A stretch of DNA of 64,000 bases from Pseudomonas sp. 7P_10.2_Bac1. GTDB taxonomy: Bacteria > Pseudomonadota > Gammaproteobacteria > Pseudomonadales > Pseudomonadaceae. The translations under genes were made by a program, and so were the position numbers. The stretch lies in contig NZ_JANLNV010000020.1 of the NCBI RefSeq assembly GCF_025465935.1, positions 41,987 through 105,986 of the forward strand, read 5' to 3'. How positions within the stretch are numbered: the stretch's first letter is position 1; every line of letters starts with the position of its first letter. Below are positions 46,220 to 53,986 of this stretch, in pieces. The notes under the pieces are model-generated. The model did no database searches and was not told the origin of the DNA. It was given only the letters and a program-made list of their open reading frames with translations.

Positions 46220-46246
46220 CTGTACAAATTAATCAGCATGTACAAG
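46220..46246. promoter_or_regulatory. LitR/CarH-type operator 2
   Basis: A second TGTACA-N12-TGTACA (46221-46244), 49 bp after the first. Both share the spacer start AATTAAT. It lies just past the expected transcription start and before a strong ribosome site AAGGGGG at 46251-46257. Confidence 0.65.
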
Positions 46247-46262
46247 AAAAGAAGGGGGTTCC

Positions 46263-46388
46263 ATGCTCGACATCGGCACACTCAGGATCAGCCCTTCACT
46301 CAGGCCGTATGATCTTTTGGGGCGAAGCGACCCGCGCACACTGACCCTGCCCAAGGTCCTGGCCTATCAGGGGAAGCGAAGTGTCTGA
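46263..46388 (+). CDS. Possible 41-residue leader peptide of the lipid operon
   Basis: Short open frame starting MLDIGTLRIS and ending GKRSV, with an excellent AAGGGGG ribosome site four to five bases before its ATG. It ends eight bases inside the next gene, which starts at GTG 46381, so it may couple translation. I recognise no family. It might instead be the decayed start of a lost gene, or not be translated. Confidence 0.4.
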   Translation: MLDIGTLRISPSLRPYDLLGRSDPRTLTLPKVLAYQGKRSV

Positions 46389-46803
46389 CTTCCTGCGATC
46401 CTTCGCCACCCGCTTTGCAGCCCTGGATGCCAGTAATTTGTACAAGCTCAACGAGCTGTACAGCCATGATATTCACTTCAGTGATCCTCTTCATGAAGTC
46501 CACGGCCTGGCCGCCCTGCAAGAGTACTTTACAGAGCTGTACGCCAACGTCAGCGAACTGGGTTTTACCTTTCATGGTTTCGACCAAATTAAAGAGGGCA
46601 GCGGCTACCTGCGCTGGACCCTGCACTATCGTCATCCTCGCCTGCGGCGCGGCCAACTGATACAGGTCGAAGGCTGTTCATACCTGCTGTGGCACGAGCA
46701 GGTGTACAGGCATCGCGATTACTTCGATGCGGGCGCTCTGCTCTATGAGCATCTGCCGTTAATGGGGCGGGCGATTGGCTGGTTGAAAGGGAGGCTGGCA
46801 TGA
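46381..46803 (+). CDS. SnoaL-like / nuclear transport factor 2 fold protein
   Basis: Protein of 140 residues with the cone-shaped NTF2/SnoaL fold: FATRFAALDASNLYKLNELYSHDIHFSDPLHEVHG in shortened form (LYSHDIHFSDP, EVHGLAALQEYF) and a C-terminal YRHRDYFDAGALLYEHLPLMG. The family holds small enzymes and binding proteins; no catalytic assignment is possible. GTG start with AGGGGAAG before it. It is the first sizeable gene of a chain in which each gene overlaps the next, ahead of an SDR, an oxidoreductase and a CFA-type methyltransferase. Confidence 0.8.
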   Translation: MSDFLRSFATRFAALDASNLYKLNELYSHDIHFSDPLHEVHGLAALQEYFTELYANVSELGFTFHGFDQIKEGSGYLRWTLHYRHPRLRRGQLIQVEGCSYLLWHEQVYRHRDYFDAGALLYEHLPLMGRAIGWLKGRLA

Positions 46804-47561
46804 AACGCATCTGGCTCACCGGCGCCAGCAGCGGTATCGGCGCCGCCCTCGCACACATCCTATTGAACCAAGGGCATTGCGTGGCCGTGAGTGCGCGCAA
46901 TGCCCAGGCTCTTGAGCGCTTGAAGACCACATTCGCGCAACAGGTTCTTCTGTTGCCCGGCGACCTGACGGACCCGGCTCAGGTTCGGGCAATGGGCGAA
47001 CACATCGAGCAGGCCTGGGGCCATCTGGATCAGGTCATTCTGAACGCCGGCACCTGCGAATACGTGGATGCCAGCCGTTTCGAAGCCGACATGATTGAAC
47101 GCGTAATGCGCACCAATGTGTTTTCCGCGGCCTATTGTGTGGAAGCTGCCCTGCCACTGTTGCGCAAGGCGCGACGCCCGCACCTGGTGGCCGTGTGCAG
47201 CTCGGTCACCTACCTGCCGCTACCGCGATCCGAGGCTTATGGCGCGTCCAAGGCGGCCATGCGTTATCTGTTCCAATCGCTGCGCCTCGACGTGGCGCAC
47301 GAGGGGATCGACGTCACGCTGGTCAGCCCGGGCTTCGTCGATACGCCGCTCACCCGACAAAATGATTTTCCGATGCCGATGCGCTGGCCTGTGGACAAGG
47401 CGGCCGCCTACATAGCCGGACGGCTGGAAAAACGACCGCTGGAAATCGCCTTCCCCGGCCCATTCATTGCTGCTCTGCGCCTGTTAGCAGCACTGCCTCA
47501 ACGCCTGCAGTGGGCGCTGGGCAAACGCTTGGCGCGTCCCGCCACAGAAGAATCGTCATGA
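46800..47561 (+). CDS. Short-chain dehydrogenase/reductase
   Basis: NAD(P)-dependent oxidoreductase of 253 residues. Cofactor loop TGASSGIGAAL at the N-terminus, NAG in strand 4, and the catalytic Tyr-x-x-x-Lys as YGASKAAM with an upstream Ser. The substrate is unknown; in this operon a lipid or fatty-acyl intermediate is likely. Overlaps both neighbours by four bases (ATGA). The same gene type accompanies CFA-like genes in light- and singlet-oxygen-response clusters of other proteobacteria. Confidence 0.88.
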   Translation: MKRIWLTGASSGIGAALAHILLNQGHCVAVSARNAQALERLKTTFAQQVLLLPGDLTDPAQVRAMGEHIEQAWGHLDQVILNAGTCEYVDASRFEADMIERVMRTNVFSAAYCVEAALPLLRKARRPHLVAVCSSVTYLPLPRSEAYGASKAAMRYLFQSLRLDVAHEGIDVTLVSPGFVDTPLTRQNDFPMPMRWPVDKAAAYIAGRLEKRPLEIAFPGPFIAALRLLAALPQRLQWALGKRLARPATEESS

Positions 47562-48805
47562 AAATAGCCATCATCGGTAGCGGTATCTCCGGCCTGACCT
47601 GCGCCTACCTGCTCAATCGCCAGCACGACGTCCATGTGTTCGAGGCCAGTGACTGGATCGGCGGCCACACCCATACGGTTGACGTTGAAGTGAAGGGCAA
47701 ACACTTTGCCATTGATACGGGTTTTATCGTTTTCAACGACTGGACGTATCCCAACTTCATTCGCCTGCTGGATCAACTCGGCGTGAGCTCCAAGCCCACC
47801 GAAATGAGTTTCTCGGTTCAGGATCTGGACAGTGGCACGCAATACAACGGCAACACCCTCAACACACTGTTTGCCCAGCGGCGCAACCTCTTGTCTCCCG
47901 GTTTCTGGGGCATGTTGCGCGACATCCTGCGTTTCAACCGCGAAGTCGTGCGTGACCTGCAGCAAGCGCGCATAGCCGCTGACACCACCCTGGGAGACTA
48001 CCTGCGGCAACAGCGCTACGGTCAGCGTTTTATCGACCATTACATTGTTCCGATGGGGGCGGCGATCTGGTCGATGTCGCTGGCCGATATGCAGCGTTTT
48101 CCTCTTCAGTTCTTCGTACGGTTTTTTAAAAATCACGGTCTCCTGTCGACCACCCATCGACCGCAGTGGCGCGTGATCAACGGTGGCTCACGCAGCTACA
48201 TCGCGCCGCTATGCGCCAGCTTTGCCGAACGTATTCGCCTCAATTGCCCTGTGCAACGAGTGGAACGGGACACAGCCGGCGTCACCCTGCACAGCGCCGC
48301 CGGCCAGGAGCGCTTTGATGCGGTGGTGTTCGCCTGCCACAGCGATCAGGCATTACGCCTGCTGGCGACACCCAGCCCAGCTGAAACAGAAATCCTCGGT
48401 GCGCTGCGCTATGCCGATAACGACGTCGTACTGCACACCGACACCCGTGTACTGCCGAGCCGCCGTCTGGCGTGGGCGAGCTGGAATTACCGTCTGGGCG
48501 GTTCGACCCAACAACCGGCTGCCCTGACCTACAACATGAATATTCTGCAGGGACTGCAAAGCGACACCACGTTCTGCGTCAGCCTGAACCAGAGCGCAGC
48601 CATTGATCCGAGCAAAATCCTCAATCGCTTCCGCTACGCCCACCCGCAATACAGCCTGGATGGGCTGGCGGCACAAGCACGCTGGCAAGAATTGCACGGC
48701 GCTCAAAACAGCTATTACTGCGGCGCCTATTGGGCCAACGGTTTCCATGAGGACGGTGTAGTGAGCGCCTTGCGCGTCGCCGCGGCCTTCGGAGAACAGC
48801 TATGA
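47558..48805 (+). CDS. FAD-dependent oxidoreductase (amine oxidase/desaturase-like)
   Basis: Flavoprotein of 415 residues: Rossmann motif IIGSGISGLTCAYLL at the N-terminus with VFEASDWIGGHTHT, the dinucleotide-binding pattern of the amine oxidase/phytoene desaturase superfamily. IDTGFIVFN and PMGAAIWSM are typical of the group found beside DUF1365 and CFA genes. Likely acts on fatty acyl chains of membrane lipid, but the reaction is unproven. Start at 47558 overlaps the SDR stop (ATGA), chosen over a longer frame at 47510 that would duplicate the end of the SDR. Confidence 0.87.
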   Translation: MKIAIIGSGISGLTCAYLLNRQHDVHVFEASDWIGGHTHTVDVEVKGKHFAIDTGFIVFNDWTYPNFIRLLDQLGVSSKPTEMSFSVQDLDSGTQYNGNTLNTLFAQRRNLLSPGFWGMLRDILRFNREVVRDLQQARIAADTTLGDYLRQQRYGQRFIDHYIVPMGAAIWSMSLADMQRFPLQFFVRFFKNHGLLSTTHRPQWRVINGGSRSYIAPLCASFAERIRLNCPVQRVERDTAGVTLHSAAGQERFDAVVFACHSDQALRLLATPSPAETEILGALRYADNDVVLHTDTRVLPSRRLAWASWNYRLGGSTQQPAALTYNMNILQGLQSDTTFCVSLNQSAAIDPSKILNRFRYAHPQYSLDGLAAQARWQELHGAQNSYYCGAYWANGFHEDGVVSALRVAAAFGEQL

Positions 48806-49593
48806 ACAGCGCGCTCTACAGCGGCTGGGTCAGTCATCGGCGGCTGTTGCCGCGCGTCCATGGGTTTCGCTATCGCATGGGCATGCTGTACCTGGACCTT
48901 GCCGAACAAGCGCAGGTGCTGGGCCTGTCGTGGTTGGCCGGGCGTTCGCGCTGGGGCGCTTTTACCTTCCGCGAAACAGACTACTTGCCCCACGCCACGC
49001 GCCAGGGCGTGATGCTCAGTGATGCCGTACGCCAGCTTGTCGAGCAGGCCTTGGGGCACGCCCCGCAAGGGCGCATCTGCCTGCTCACCCAGCCACGTAC
49101 CTGGGGGTTGTCGTTCAATCCGATCAGCCTGTTCTACTGTTATGAAACCGACGGCCGCCTGGCCGCCATTCTCTGCGAAGTCACCAATACCCCGTGGCGA
49201 GAGCGCTACCACTACGTGCTGCCGACCCACGCCAGCGGTGAGTCACGCCACCGGGTGGCCAAGAGCTTTCACGTCTCGCCCTTCCTGCCGCGCGACCTGG
49301 AATACCGCATGCGGTTCTCTGCGCCCGGGCAAACGTTGAACGTGACCATGCAGGACTGGCAGGGCGAGCAAAAAATCTTTGAGGCAGGCATGGGCTTGAA
49401 GCGCACCGAACTGACGCGCCAGAGCCTGCATCGCCATCTTCTGGCGTTCCCCTGGATTACCGGCAAGACCGTACTCGCCATTTACTGGCAGGCCCTGCGC
49501 CTGCTGATCAAGCGCATACCACTGTTTTCCCATCAAGCCGCCCACGGTGAACATCGCACCGCCACTCTGGAATCTCGCCATGACCAACCCTAG
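48802..49593 (+). CDS. DUF1365 family protein
   Basis: Protein of 263 residues matching DUF1365. Typical parts: SGWVSHRRLLPRVHGFRYRM at the N-terminus, SFNPISLFYCYE near 110, and AKSFHVSPFLPRDLEYRM. The family almost always sits next to an FAD oxidoreductase and a CFA-type methyltransferase. In Rhodobacter the corresponding cluster is tied to singlet-oxygen response and furan fatty acid formation. Its own reaction is unknown. Overlaps its upstream neighbour by four and its downstream neighbour by fourteen bases. Confidence 0.88.
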   Translation: MNSALYSGWVSHRRLLPRVHGFRYRMGMLYLDLAEQAQVLGLSWLAGRSRWGAFTFRETDYLPHATRQGVMLSDAVRQLVEQALGHAPQGRICLLTQPRTWGLSFNPISLFYCYETDGRLAAILCEVTNTPWRERYHYVLPTHASGESRHRVAKSFHVSPFLPRDLEYRMRFSAPGQTLNVTMQDWQGEQKIFEAGMGLKRTELTRQSLHRHLLAFPWITGKTVLAIYWQALRLLIKRIPLFSHQAAHGEHRTATLESRHDQP

Positions 49594-50848
49594 TCTGAAC
49601 CCCACCAGTACCTGTGACACTGCTGCCAACGGACTAGGCGCCCGACTGCTTAAAAAAGGCGTCCTGCGCAAGCTCGCGCAACTGCGCCATGGGCATTTGC
49701 TGGTCACCGTGGACGGCGAAACGCTGAGCTTCGGCCAGGCAAGCGCTGAGCTTCAAGGCAAGATCGAGGTGCACCATGCCGCCTTCTGGCCCATGGTCGC
49801 CCTCAATGGCTCAATTGGCGCAGGCGAGGCCTATATTCATGGGTATTGGAGCAGCCCCGACCTGACAGCGGTGATCCGCCTTTTCGTTGCCAACCTCGAC
49901 GTTCTGGACGAAATGGAGCGCGGCCTGGCACTGATACGCCGCCCTGTGGCAAAAGCCCTGCACTGGCTCAACCGCAACACGCGCGAAGGTTCGCAACGCA
50001 ACATTTCTGCGCATTACGATTTGGGCAACGCGCTGTTCGAAAAACTCCTGGACCCGACCATGATGTATTCGGCGGCGATGTTCCGTTCTGCCAGCGATAG
50101 CCTTGAACAGGCCCAACTGAACAAACTGGAATGCATCTGCCAAAAACTCGATCTACAACCCGGCGACCACCTGCTGGAGATCGGCACGGGCTGGGGCAGC
50201 ATGGCGCTGTATGCGGCCACCCACTATGGCTGCAAAGTCACCACCACGACCCTGTCCCATGAGCAGTTTGCCTACACCCGACGCCGTATCGAGGAGCTGG
50301 GGCTGCAAAACCGCGTCACCCTGTTGTTGCAGGACTACCGCGACCTGAGCGGCCAATACGACAAGCTCGTGTCCATCGAGATGATTGAAGCGGTCGGCCA
50401 TCGCTTTTTACCCACCTACTTCAAGCAGTGTGCACACCTGCTGAAAGACCACGGGCTGATGCTCTTACAAGCCATCACCATCCGCGACCAGCGCTATGAA
50501 CAGGCCAAAAAATCCGTTGATTTCATCCAGCGCTACATTTTCCCGGGAGGCGCTTTGCCTTCGGTCAGCGCCATGCTCAACATTATCGGTCGCGACACCG
50601 ACCTGAACCTTCATCACATGGAAGACTTCGGCCTGGATTACGCGCGCACGCTGCGCCTGTGGCACGAAAACCTGCGCAGCAACCAGCACAGCCTCGAAGC
50701 ACTGGGCTACGACCAGACGTTCTATCGCCTCTGGGAGTTTTACCTGTGCTATTGCGAGGGCGGCTTCCTGGAACGCAGTATCGGTACTGCGCATCTACTG
50801 CTCGCCAAACCGGGGGCAAGACCGCAGCCATTCGGGTTATCAGCCTGA
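49580..50848 (+). CDS. SAM-dependent cyclopropane-fatty-acid-synthase family methyltransferase
   Basis: Methyltransferase of 422 residues in the CFA synthase family. The SAM site is LEIGTGWGSMALYAA near 200; VTTTTLSHEQFAYTRRR and SIEMIEAVGHRFLPTYF follow the CFA pattern, and IFPGGALPS is present. It may make cyclopropane rings on unsaturated phospholipid chains. Because of its DUF1365/FAD-oxidoreductase partners it may instead be the methylase of a furan or methylated fatty acid pathway, as in Rhodobacter. A separate housekeeping cfa gene would be expected elsewhere. Confidence 0.87.
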   Translation: MTNPSLNPTSTCDTAANGLGARLLKKGVLRKLAQLRHGHLLVTVDGETLSFGQASAELQGKIEVHHAAFWPMVALNGSIGAGEAYIHGYWSSPDLTAVIRLFVANLDVLDEMERGLALIRRPVAKALHWLNRNTREGSQRNISAHYDLGNALFEKLLDPTMMYSAAMFRSASDSLEQAQLNKLECICQKLDLQPGDHLLEIGTGWGSMALYAATHYGCKVTTTTLSHEQFAYTRRRIEELGLQNRVTLLLQDYRDLSGQYDKLVSIEMIEAVGHRFLPTYFKQCAHLLKDHGLMLLQAITIRDQRYEQAKKSVDFIQRYIFPGGALPSVSAMLNIIGRDTDLNLHHMEDFGLDYARTLRLWHENLRSNQHSLEALGYDQTFYRLWEFYLCYCEGGFLERSIGTAHLLLAKPGARPQPFGLSA

Positions 50849-51348
50849 ACGGGCGAGGACGACTGCTTCTCAACGCCGGGCTGTTCGAACTCGGCTGGTT
50901 CGCCTGCGTCTTTGGCGCGCAACGCCCCTGGCTGTTGCTGATTGCCATTGCCTGCCTGGCCCTACACCTGCTGTGGGTTGCAACGGCCTATGATGAGTGG
51001 CGCGGCCTGCTGCGGGTGGCCGTCTGCGGTTGGGTTCTGGACAGCGCGTTGCTGCATCTGGGCGTCTTCAGTTTTGCCGCAAGCAACGTTGTTCTACCCC
51101 TGTGGCTGGCATTGATTTGGCTGCTGTTCGCCAGCACGCTGCCTTACAGCCTGAACTGGACAAAACGACCCTGGTGGGTGGGCAGCCTGCTGGGCGCTGT
51201 GGGTGGGCCTTTGTCTTACTGGGGAGGCGCAAAGCTGGCAGGCGTGGGCCTGCCGCTCGGTGTTGCCCCCAGTCTTGTATTGCTCGCAGTCATTTGGGCG
51301 ATGCTGATCCCTGCGCTGCATGGGCTGGCTGGAGCGCGGGCTCGTTGA
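50845..51348 (+). CDS. DUF2878 family membrane protein, probable CTG start
   Basis: Inner-membrane protein of 167 residues with about five hydrophobic segments. LLLNAGLFELGWFACVFGAQ and GWVLDSALLHLGVFSF identify DUF2878. No ATG, GTG or TTG is present at the expected N-terminus. The only near-cognate codon that fits the family start is CTG at 50845, overlapping the upstream TGA as CTGA, where the rest of the operon uses ATGA. Role unknown; it is a constant member of these lipid clusters. Its end overlaps the facing DUF3833 gene by 59 bases. Confidence 0.75.
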   Translation: MNGRGRLLLNAGLFELGWFACVFGAQRPWLLLIAIACLALHLLWVATAYDEWRGLLRVAVCGWVLDSALLHLGVFSFAASNVVLPLWLALIWLLFASTLPYSLNWTKRPWWVGSLLGAVGGPLSYWGGAKLAGVGLPLGVAPSLVLLAVIWAMLIPALHGLAGARAR

Positions 51349-51874
51349 CTGAAGGCTGCTTGCGGAAGAACAACGTGACCTGACCTACCTCTACGCCGAA
51401 TTTGGACATGAACGAGCGATTAATCATCGTGTCTTTGTCTATCAGGTACATCCAGTCGTCTAACTGAACTTCATACTCCTTGCCATCCACCGGAAGGTTC
51501 AGCACATAGTTCCAGCGCAGTGCATTGCCTGACACCTCGCCCAGCGCCTCACCCACTACATCACCCGCCGTTCCGCGCCATTGGCCTGGGCCTGCGGGGG
51601 TTAGCGTCCATACCCGCTTCTGCTTCGTACCATCGCTGTAAGTAAATGATTCGTCGAGGATCAACTGGTTGCCTTCAGATTTGCCGTTGATCTCCACGTG
51701 GAAGCGTTTGACCACCTCGCCTGAGCGCTTTTGGAACATACCCCACGCTTCAGTCCGGCCCTCGAAGAACTGACGCAACTCAAGCGTAGGCGTCTCCTGG
51801 CTATAGGTGTGCACATCGACCCGGCTGCAACTCGCAAGCCCAATGCATAGCAACAGTATCCATTTCTTCAACAT
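51290..51874 (-). CDS. DUF3833 family lipoprotein
   Basis: Predicted outer-membrane or periplasmic lipoprotein of 194 residues: lipobox GLASC with Cys16, then a beta-rich DUF3833 domain (TLELRQFFEGRTEAWGMFQKRSGE in parts, SYTDGTKQKRVW-like, WTLTPAGPGQWRGTAGDVVG). The fold is lipocalin-like, fit for a lipid ligand, but this is inference. Start 51874 has GAGGAA six bases upstream. It is the second gene of a two-gene unit with the chalcone-isomerase-like gene, facing the lipid operon and sharing its kind of operator. Confidence 0.83.
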   Translation of the reverse strand: MLKKWILLLCIGLASCSRVDVHTYSQETPTLELRQFFEGRTEAWGMFQKRSGEVVKRFHVEINGKSEGNQLILDESFTYSDGTKQKRVWTLTPAGPGQWRGTAGDVVGEALGEVSGNALRWNYVLNLPVDGKEYEVQLDDWMYLIDKDTMINRSFMSKFGVEVGQVTLFFRKQPSVNEPALQPAHAAQGSASPK

Positions 51875-51920
51875 GACCATTTCCTCAGAGTGGGCTTAAA
51901 TGTTGGGCGCTTCACCATCT

Positions 51921-52004
51921 GCGGGAGCAGGCTTGCTCGCGATTGGATCAACGCGGTTCAACAGCGATACCGAGTCGTTTGCAACGCGAGCAAGCCCGCT
52001 CGCC
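51921..52004. repeat. REP hairpin of a second type (GGGAGCAGGCTTGCTCGCGA)
   Basis: GCGGGAGCAGGCTTGCTCGC and GCGAGCAAGCCCGCTCGC arms around a 40-base centre, between the DUF3833 and chalcone-isomerase-like genes. It differs from the GTAGGAGCGAG family. Confidence 0.75.
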
Positions 52005-52046
52005 CAGAAGATTTGAGCCATAGGCAGAAAATTTACACGCTCCATT

Positions 52047-52598
52047 TCAAGGCTTGGCTTCGCCCAGCAATTGGGCGCGCAGCTCGGGGTTGCGTGTTCG
52101 AGGGTCCAGCCAGATCGCAAAGAAAGCTTTGGCGAACGCCTCATCCTTCACCTCATGCTGCAACTTGTCGCCGACGTAAAAGCGCACGCCCTCGCCAGGC
52201 GTATACACACCGGTGATGCGGTCTCCCGGGCGCACATCGACGAATGCCTGCTGCATCTCCTGTGTCCAGCGAGCCATCAATTCTGGACTCAATGAATTGA
52301 GTGACAGACGACGAATTTCTTTGAGACTCGCCGCGACCAGATCGTCGCGGCTAATCGCGCGACTGTAGGTCAGCTCCAGCGCGAAAGGCTGGTGTGCCGT
52401 TAGCGGATCACCGGAAATCGGGCGAGGGCTCCAGAACTGAGCGTTGTAAATGGAAAAACCGAACATGCGCATCTCCCCACTGCCCGACAGACGAGCATTG
52501 GGCAAAGCCTCCCGCCAATCAGCCAAAAGCACTGCACTCTGGAGCATCAAAGCAAAACAGATAACGCACCGGGTCAAACGGCCTATCAACATCGCCAT
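52047..52598 (-). CDS. Chalcone isomerase-like periplasmic protein
   Basis: Secreted protein of 183 residues with a signal peptide (RLTRCVICFALMLQSAVLLA before DWREALPN, shown in part) and a chalcone-isomerase-like fold: LSGSGEMRMFGFSIYNAQFW, then GDRITGVYTPGEGVRFYVG. Bacterial members bind fatty acids and lack the plant activity as far as known. GGAGGT lies five bases before the ATG at 52598. A degenerate LitR-type operator lies 39 bp upstream, linking it to the facing lipid operon. Confidence 0.83.
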   Translation of the reverse strand: MAMLIGRLTRCVICFALMLQSAVLLADWREALPNARLSGSGEMRMFGFSIYNAQFWSPRPISGDPLTAHQPFALELTYSRAISRDDLVAASLKEIRRLSLNSLSPELMARWTQEMQQAFVDVRPGDRITGVYTPGEGVRFYVGDKLQHEVKDEAFAKAFFAIWLDPRTRNPELRAQLLGEAKP

Positions 52599-52636
52599 GC
52601 AAGACCTCCAGATAGTTACGGGATGCCTACAAAAGT

Positions 52637-52660
52637 TATACGAAATTTACACCTTGTACA
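52637..52660. promoter_or_regulatory. Degenerate LitR/CarH-type operator before the chalcone-isomerase-like gene
   Basis: TATACG-N12-TGTACA, with the same twelve-base spacing as the two sites at 46.2 kb. On the minus strand it covers the likely promoter of the chalcone-isomerase/DUF3833 unit. Confidence 0.5.
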
Positions 52661-52680
52661 GCTTTTGTCTGAAGAGAGGG

Positions 52681-52715
52681 AAGATCAAAAGATCGCGAGG
52701 CAAGCTCACTCCTAC
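52681..52715. repeat. Half REP element
   Basis: AAGATCGCGAGGCAAGCTCACTCCTAC-type right arm only (52689-52715), without its partner arm. It marks the left edge of the variable region. Confidence 0.65.
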
Positions 52716-52734
52716 AAAGACGCGCAGTGCGCAG

Positions 52735-52770
52735 AAAGGCAAAAGCCCGCAGTTACGCGGGCTTTTGGGT
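52735..52770. terminator. guaA-type terminator hairpin, copy 1
   Basis: AAAAGCCCGC-AGTTAC-GCGGGCTTTT, a perfect stem with flanking A and T runs, just past the MFS gene stop at 52787. Near-identical to the guaA terminator at 59.99 kb and to copies at 55.57 and 57.17 kb. Confidence 0.85.
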
Positions 52771-52786
52771 CCAGCCTCTAAAGGGG

Positions 52787-53977
52787 CTATGCCGTGGCAG
52801 GGTGCTGAGTCATCCGGCCGGCGATGTAGACCATTAGAACAGCGACCGTCATGATTGCAGTGGCGAGCCACATTGAGCTATGCAATCCGACGTTGTTAAC
52901 CGCGATGCTTCCGGCTAACGACCCCAAACCAATCGAGAGTTGGAACACGCTGGTGTTCATCGCTTGGGCGGCTTCCGCGGCATGTTGTGTGGCACTGAAG
53001 AGCCACAACTGGGTACCTACTGGCGCCATACCCCACGACACGGCCCACACTAACAACGCTATGCCCGCCAAAAAAGGGCTGGTGGCGAATACTGCAATAC
53101 TCGCCAGAGACAGCACGAAGATCCATACAGTCGCCACGACAGTATTATGCAAGTTACGACCTGCTAGCGCCCCGCCGACGAAATTTCCGATCACGGTTGC
53201 AACACCATATGCCAATAGCAGCCCGCTAACGATCGCCGTCCCCAGATGTGTGATCTGCTCAAGGTAGGGAGTGACAAAGGTATAGCCGGCGTACTGTCCT
53301 GCCACAATGCAGATAACCGTTATAAAGATGGCGCGAATTCTGGCGCTCTTCAGCAAGCTAAAGAAGTCACGAATCAACACGCTCTCATTCATTTTGAGCG
53401 AGGGCAGGAAGATTAACTGGAGGACGAAGCACAGCACAGCAAGAACACTCGCGCCCAGAAAGGCTTGCCGCCAGTCAGAATGCGCACCGATGTAAGAACC
53501 TGCGGGAACCGCTATCACTGAGCCTATAGAGATGCCTGCAAACACTAGCGAGGATGCCGCGTGAACCTTTTCAACGGGGACGAGTTTTGCCGCTGCGGTG
53601 ATCGAAATCGCCCAAAAGCCGCCAATACCTATGCCCAGAAGGGCTCGGGCCAGAAGTAGCATGGTGAAATCTTGCGCCTTCCAGGACAGCACGCTTGAAA
53701 CGATGAGTAACGCAGTCAAACCTAGAAGCACTCGTTTGCGGTCGGCTCGGCCTATGGCGATAGCTGTAACGGGCGCCGCGAGGAACCCCAAAATGGCGGT
53801 GGCAGTTACCGCTAAACCGGCGGTCCCCTCGGATATGCCTAGATCACGAGAAATACCTGGCAGCAAACCGACAGGCAGGAACTCAGTAACCACTAGGGAA
53901 AGTGCTCCCAGAGCAATGGCCAGAACGCCCAACCACGAATGAGTTGTGGGTTCTTGGATGTCGTTTTGCATACCCAT
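52787..53977 (-). CDS. MFS transporter, DHA1 family
   Basis: Efflux protein of 396 residues with twelve hydrophobic segments. Signatures: VTEFLPVGLLPGISRDLGIS in helix 1, then G-R-A-D-R-K-R-V-L-L after helix 2 and GIGIGGFWAI. Nearest in type to sugar-efflux/AraJ and Cml-like drug exporters. It lies nine bases after the SDR gene on the same strand and would be controlled with it by the divergent MarR regulator. Base composition is a little lower in GC than the core genes nearby. Confidence 0.87.
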   Translation of the reverse strand: MGMQNDIQEPTTHSWLGVLAIALGALSLVVTEFLPVGLLPGISRDLGISEGTAGLAVTATAILGFLAAPVTAIAIGRADRKRVLLGLTALLIVSSVLSWKAQDFTMLLLARALLGIGIGGFWAISITAAAKLVPVEKVHAASSLVFAGISIGSVIAVPAGSYIGAHSDWRQAFLGASVLAVLCFVLQLIFLPSLKMNESVLIRDFFSLLKSARIRAIFITVICIVAGQYAGYTFVTPYLEQITHLGTAIVSGLLLAYGVATVIGNFVGGALAGRNLHNTVVATVWIFVLSLASIAVFATSPFLAGIALLVWAVSWGMAPVGTQLWLFSATQHAAEAAQAMNTSVFQLSIGLGSLAGSIAVNNVGLHSSMWLATAIMTVAVLMVYIAGRMTQHPATA

Positions 53978-53986
53978 TCCCCCCTT

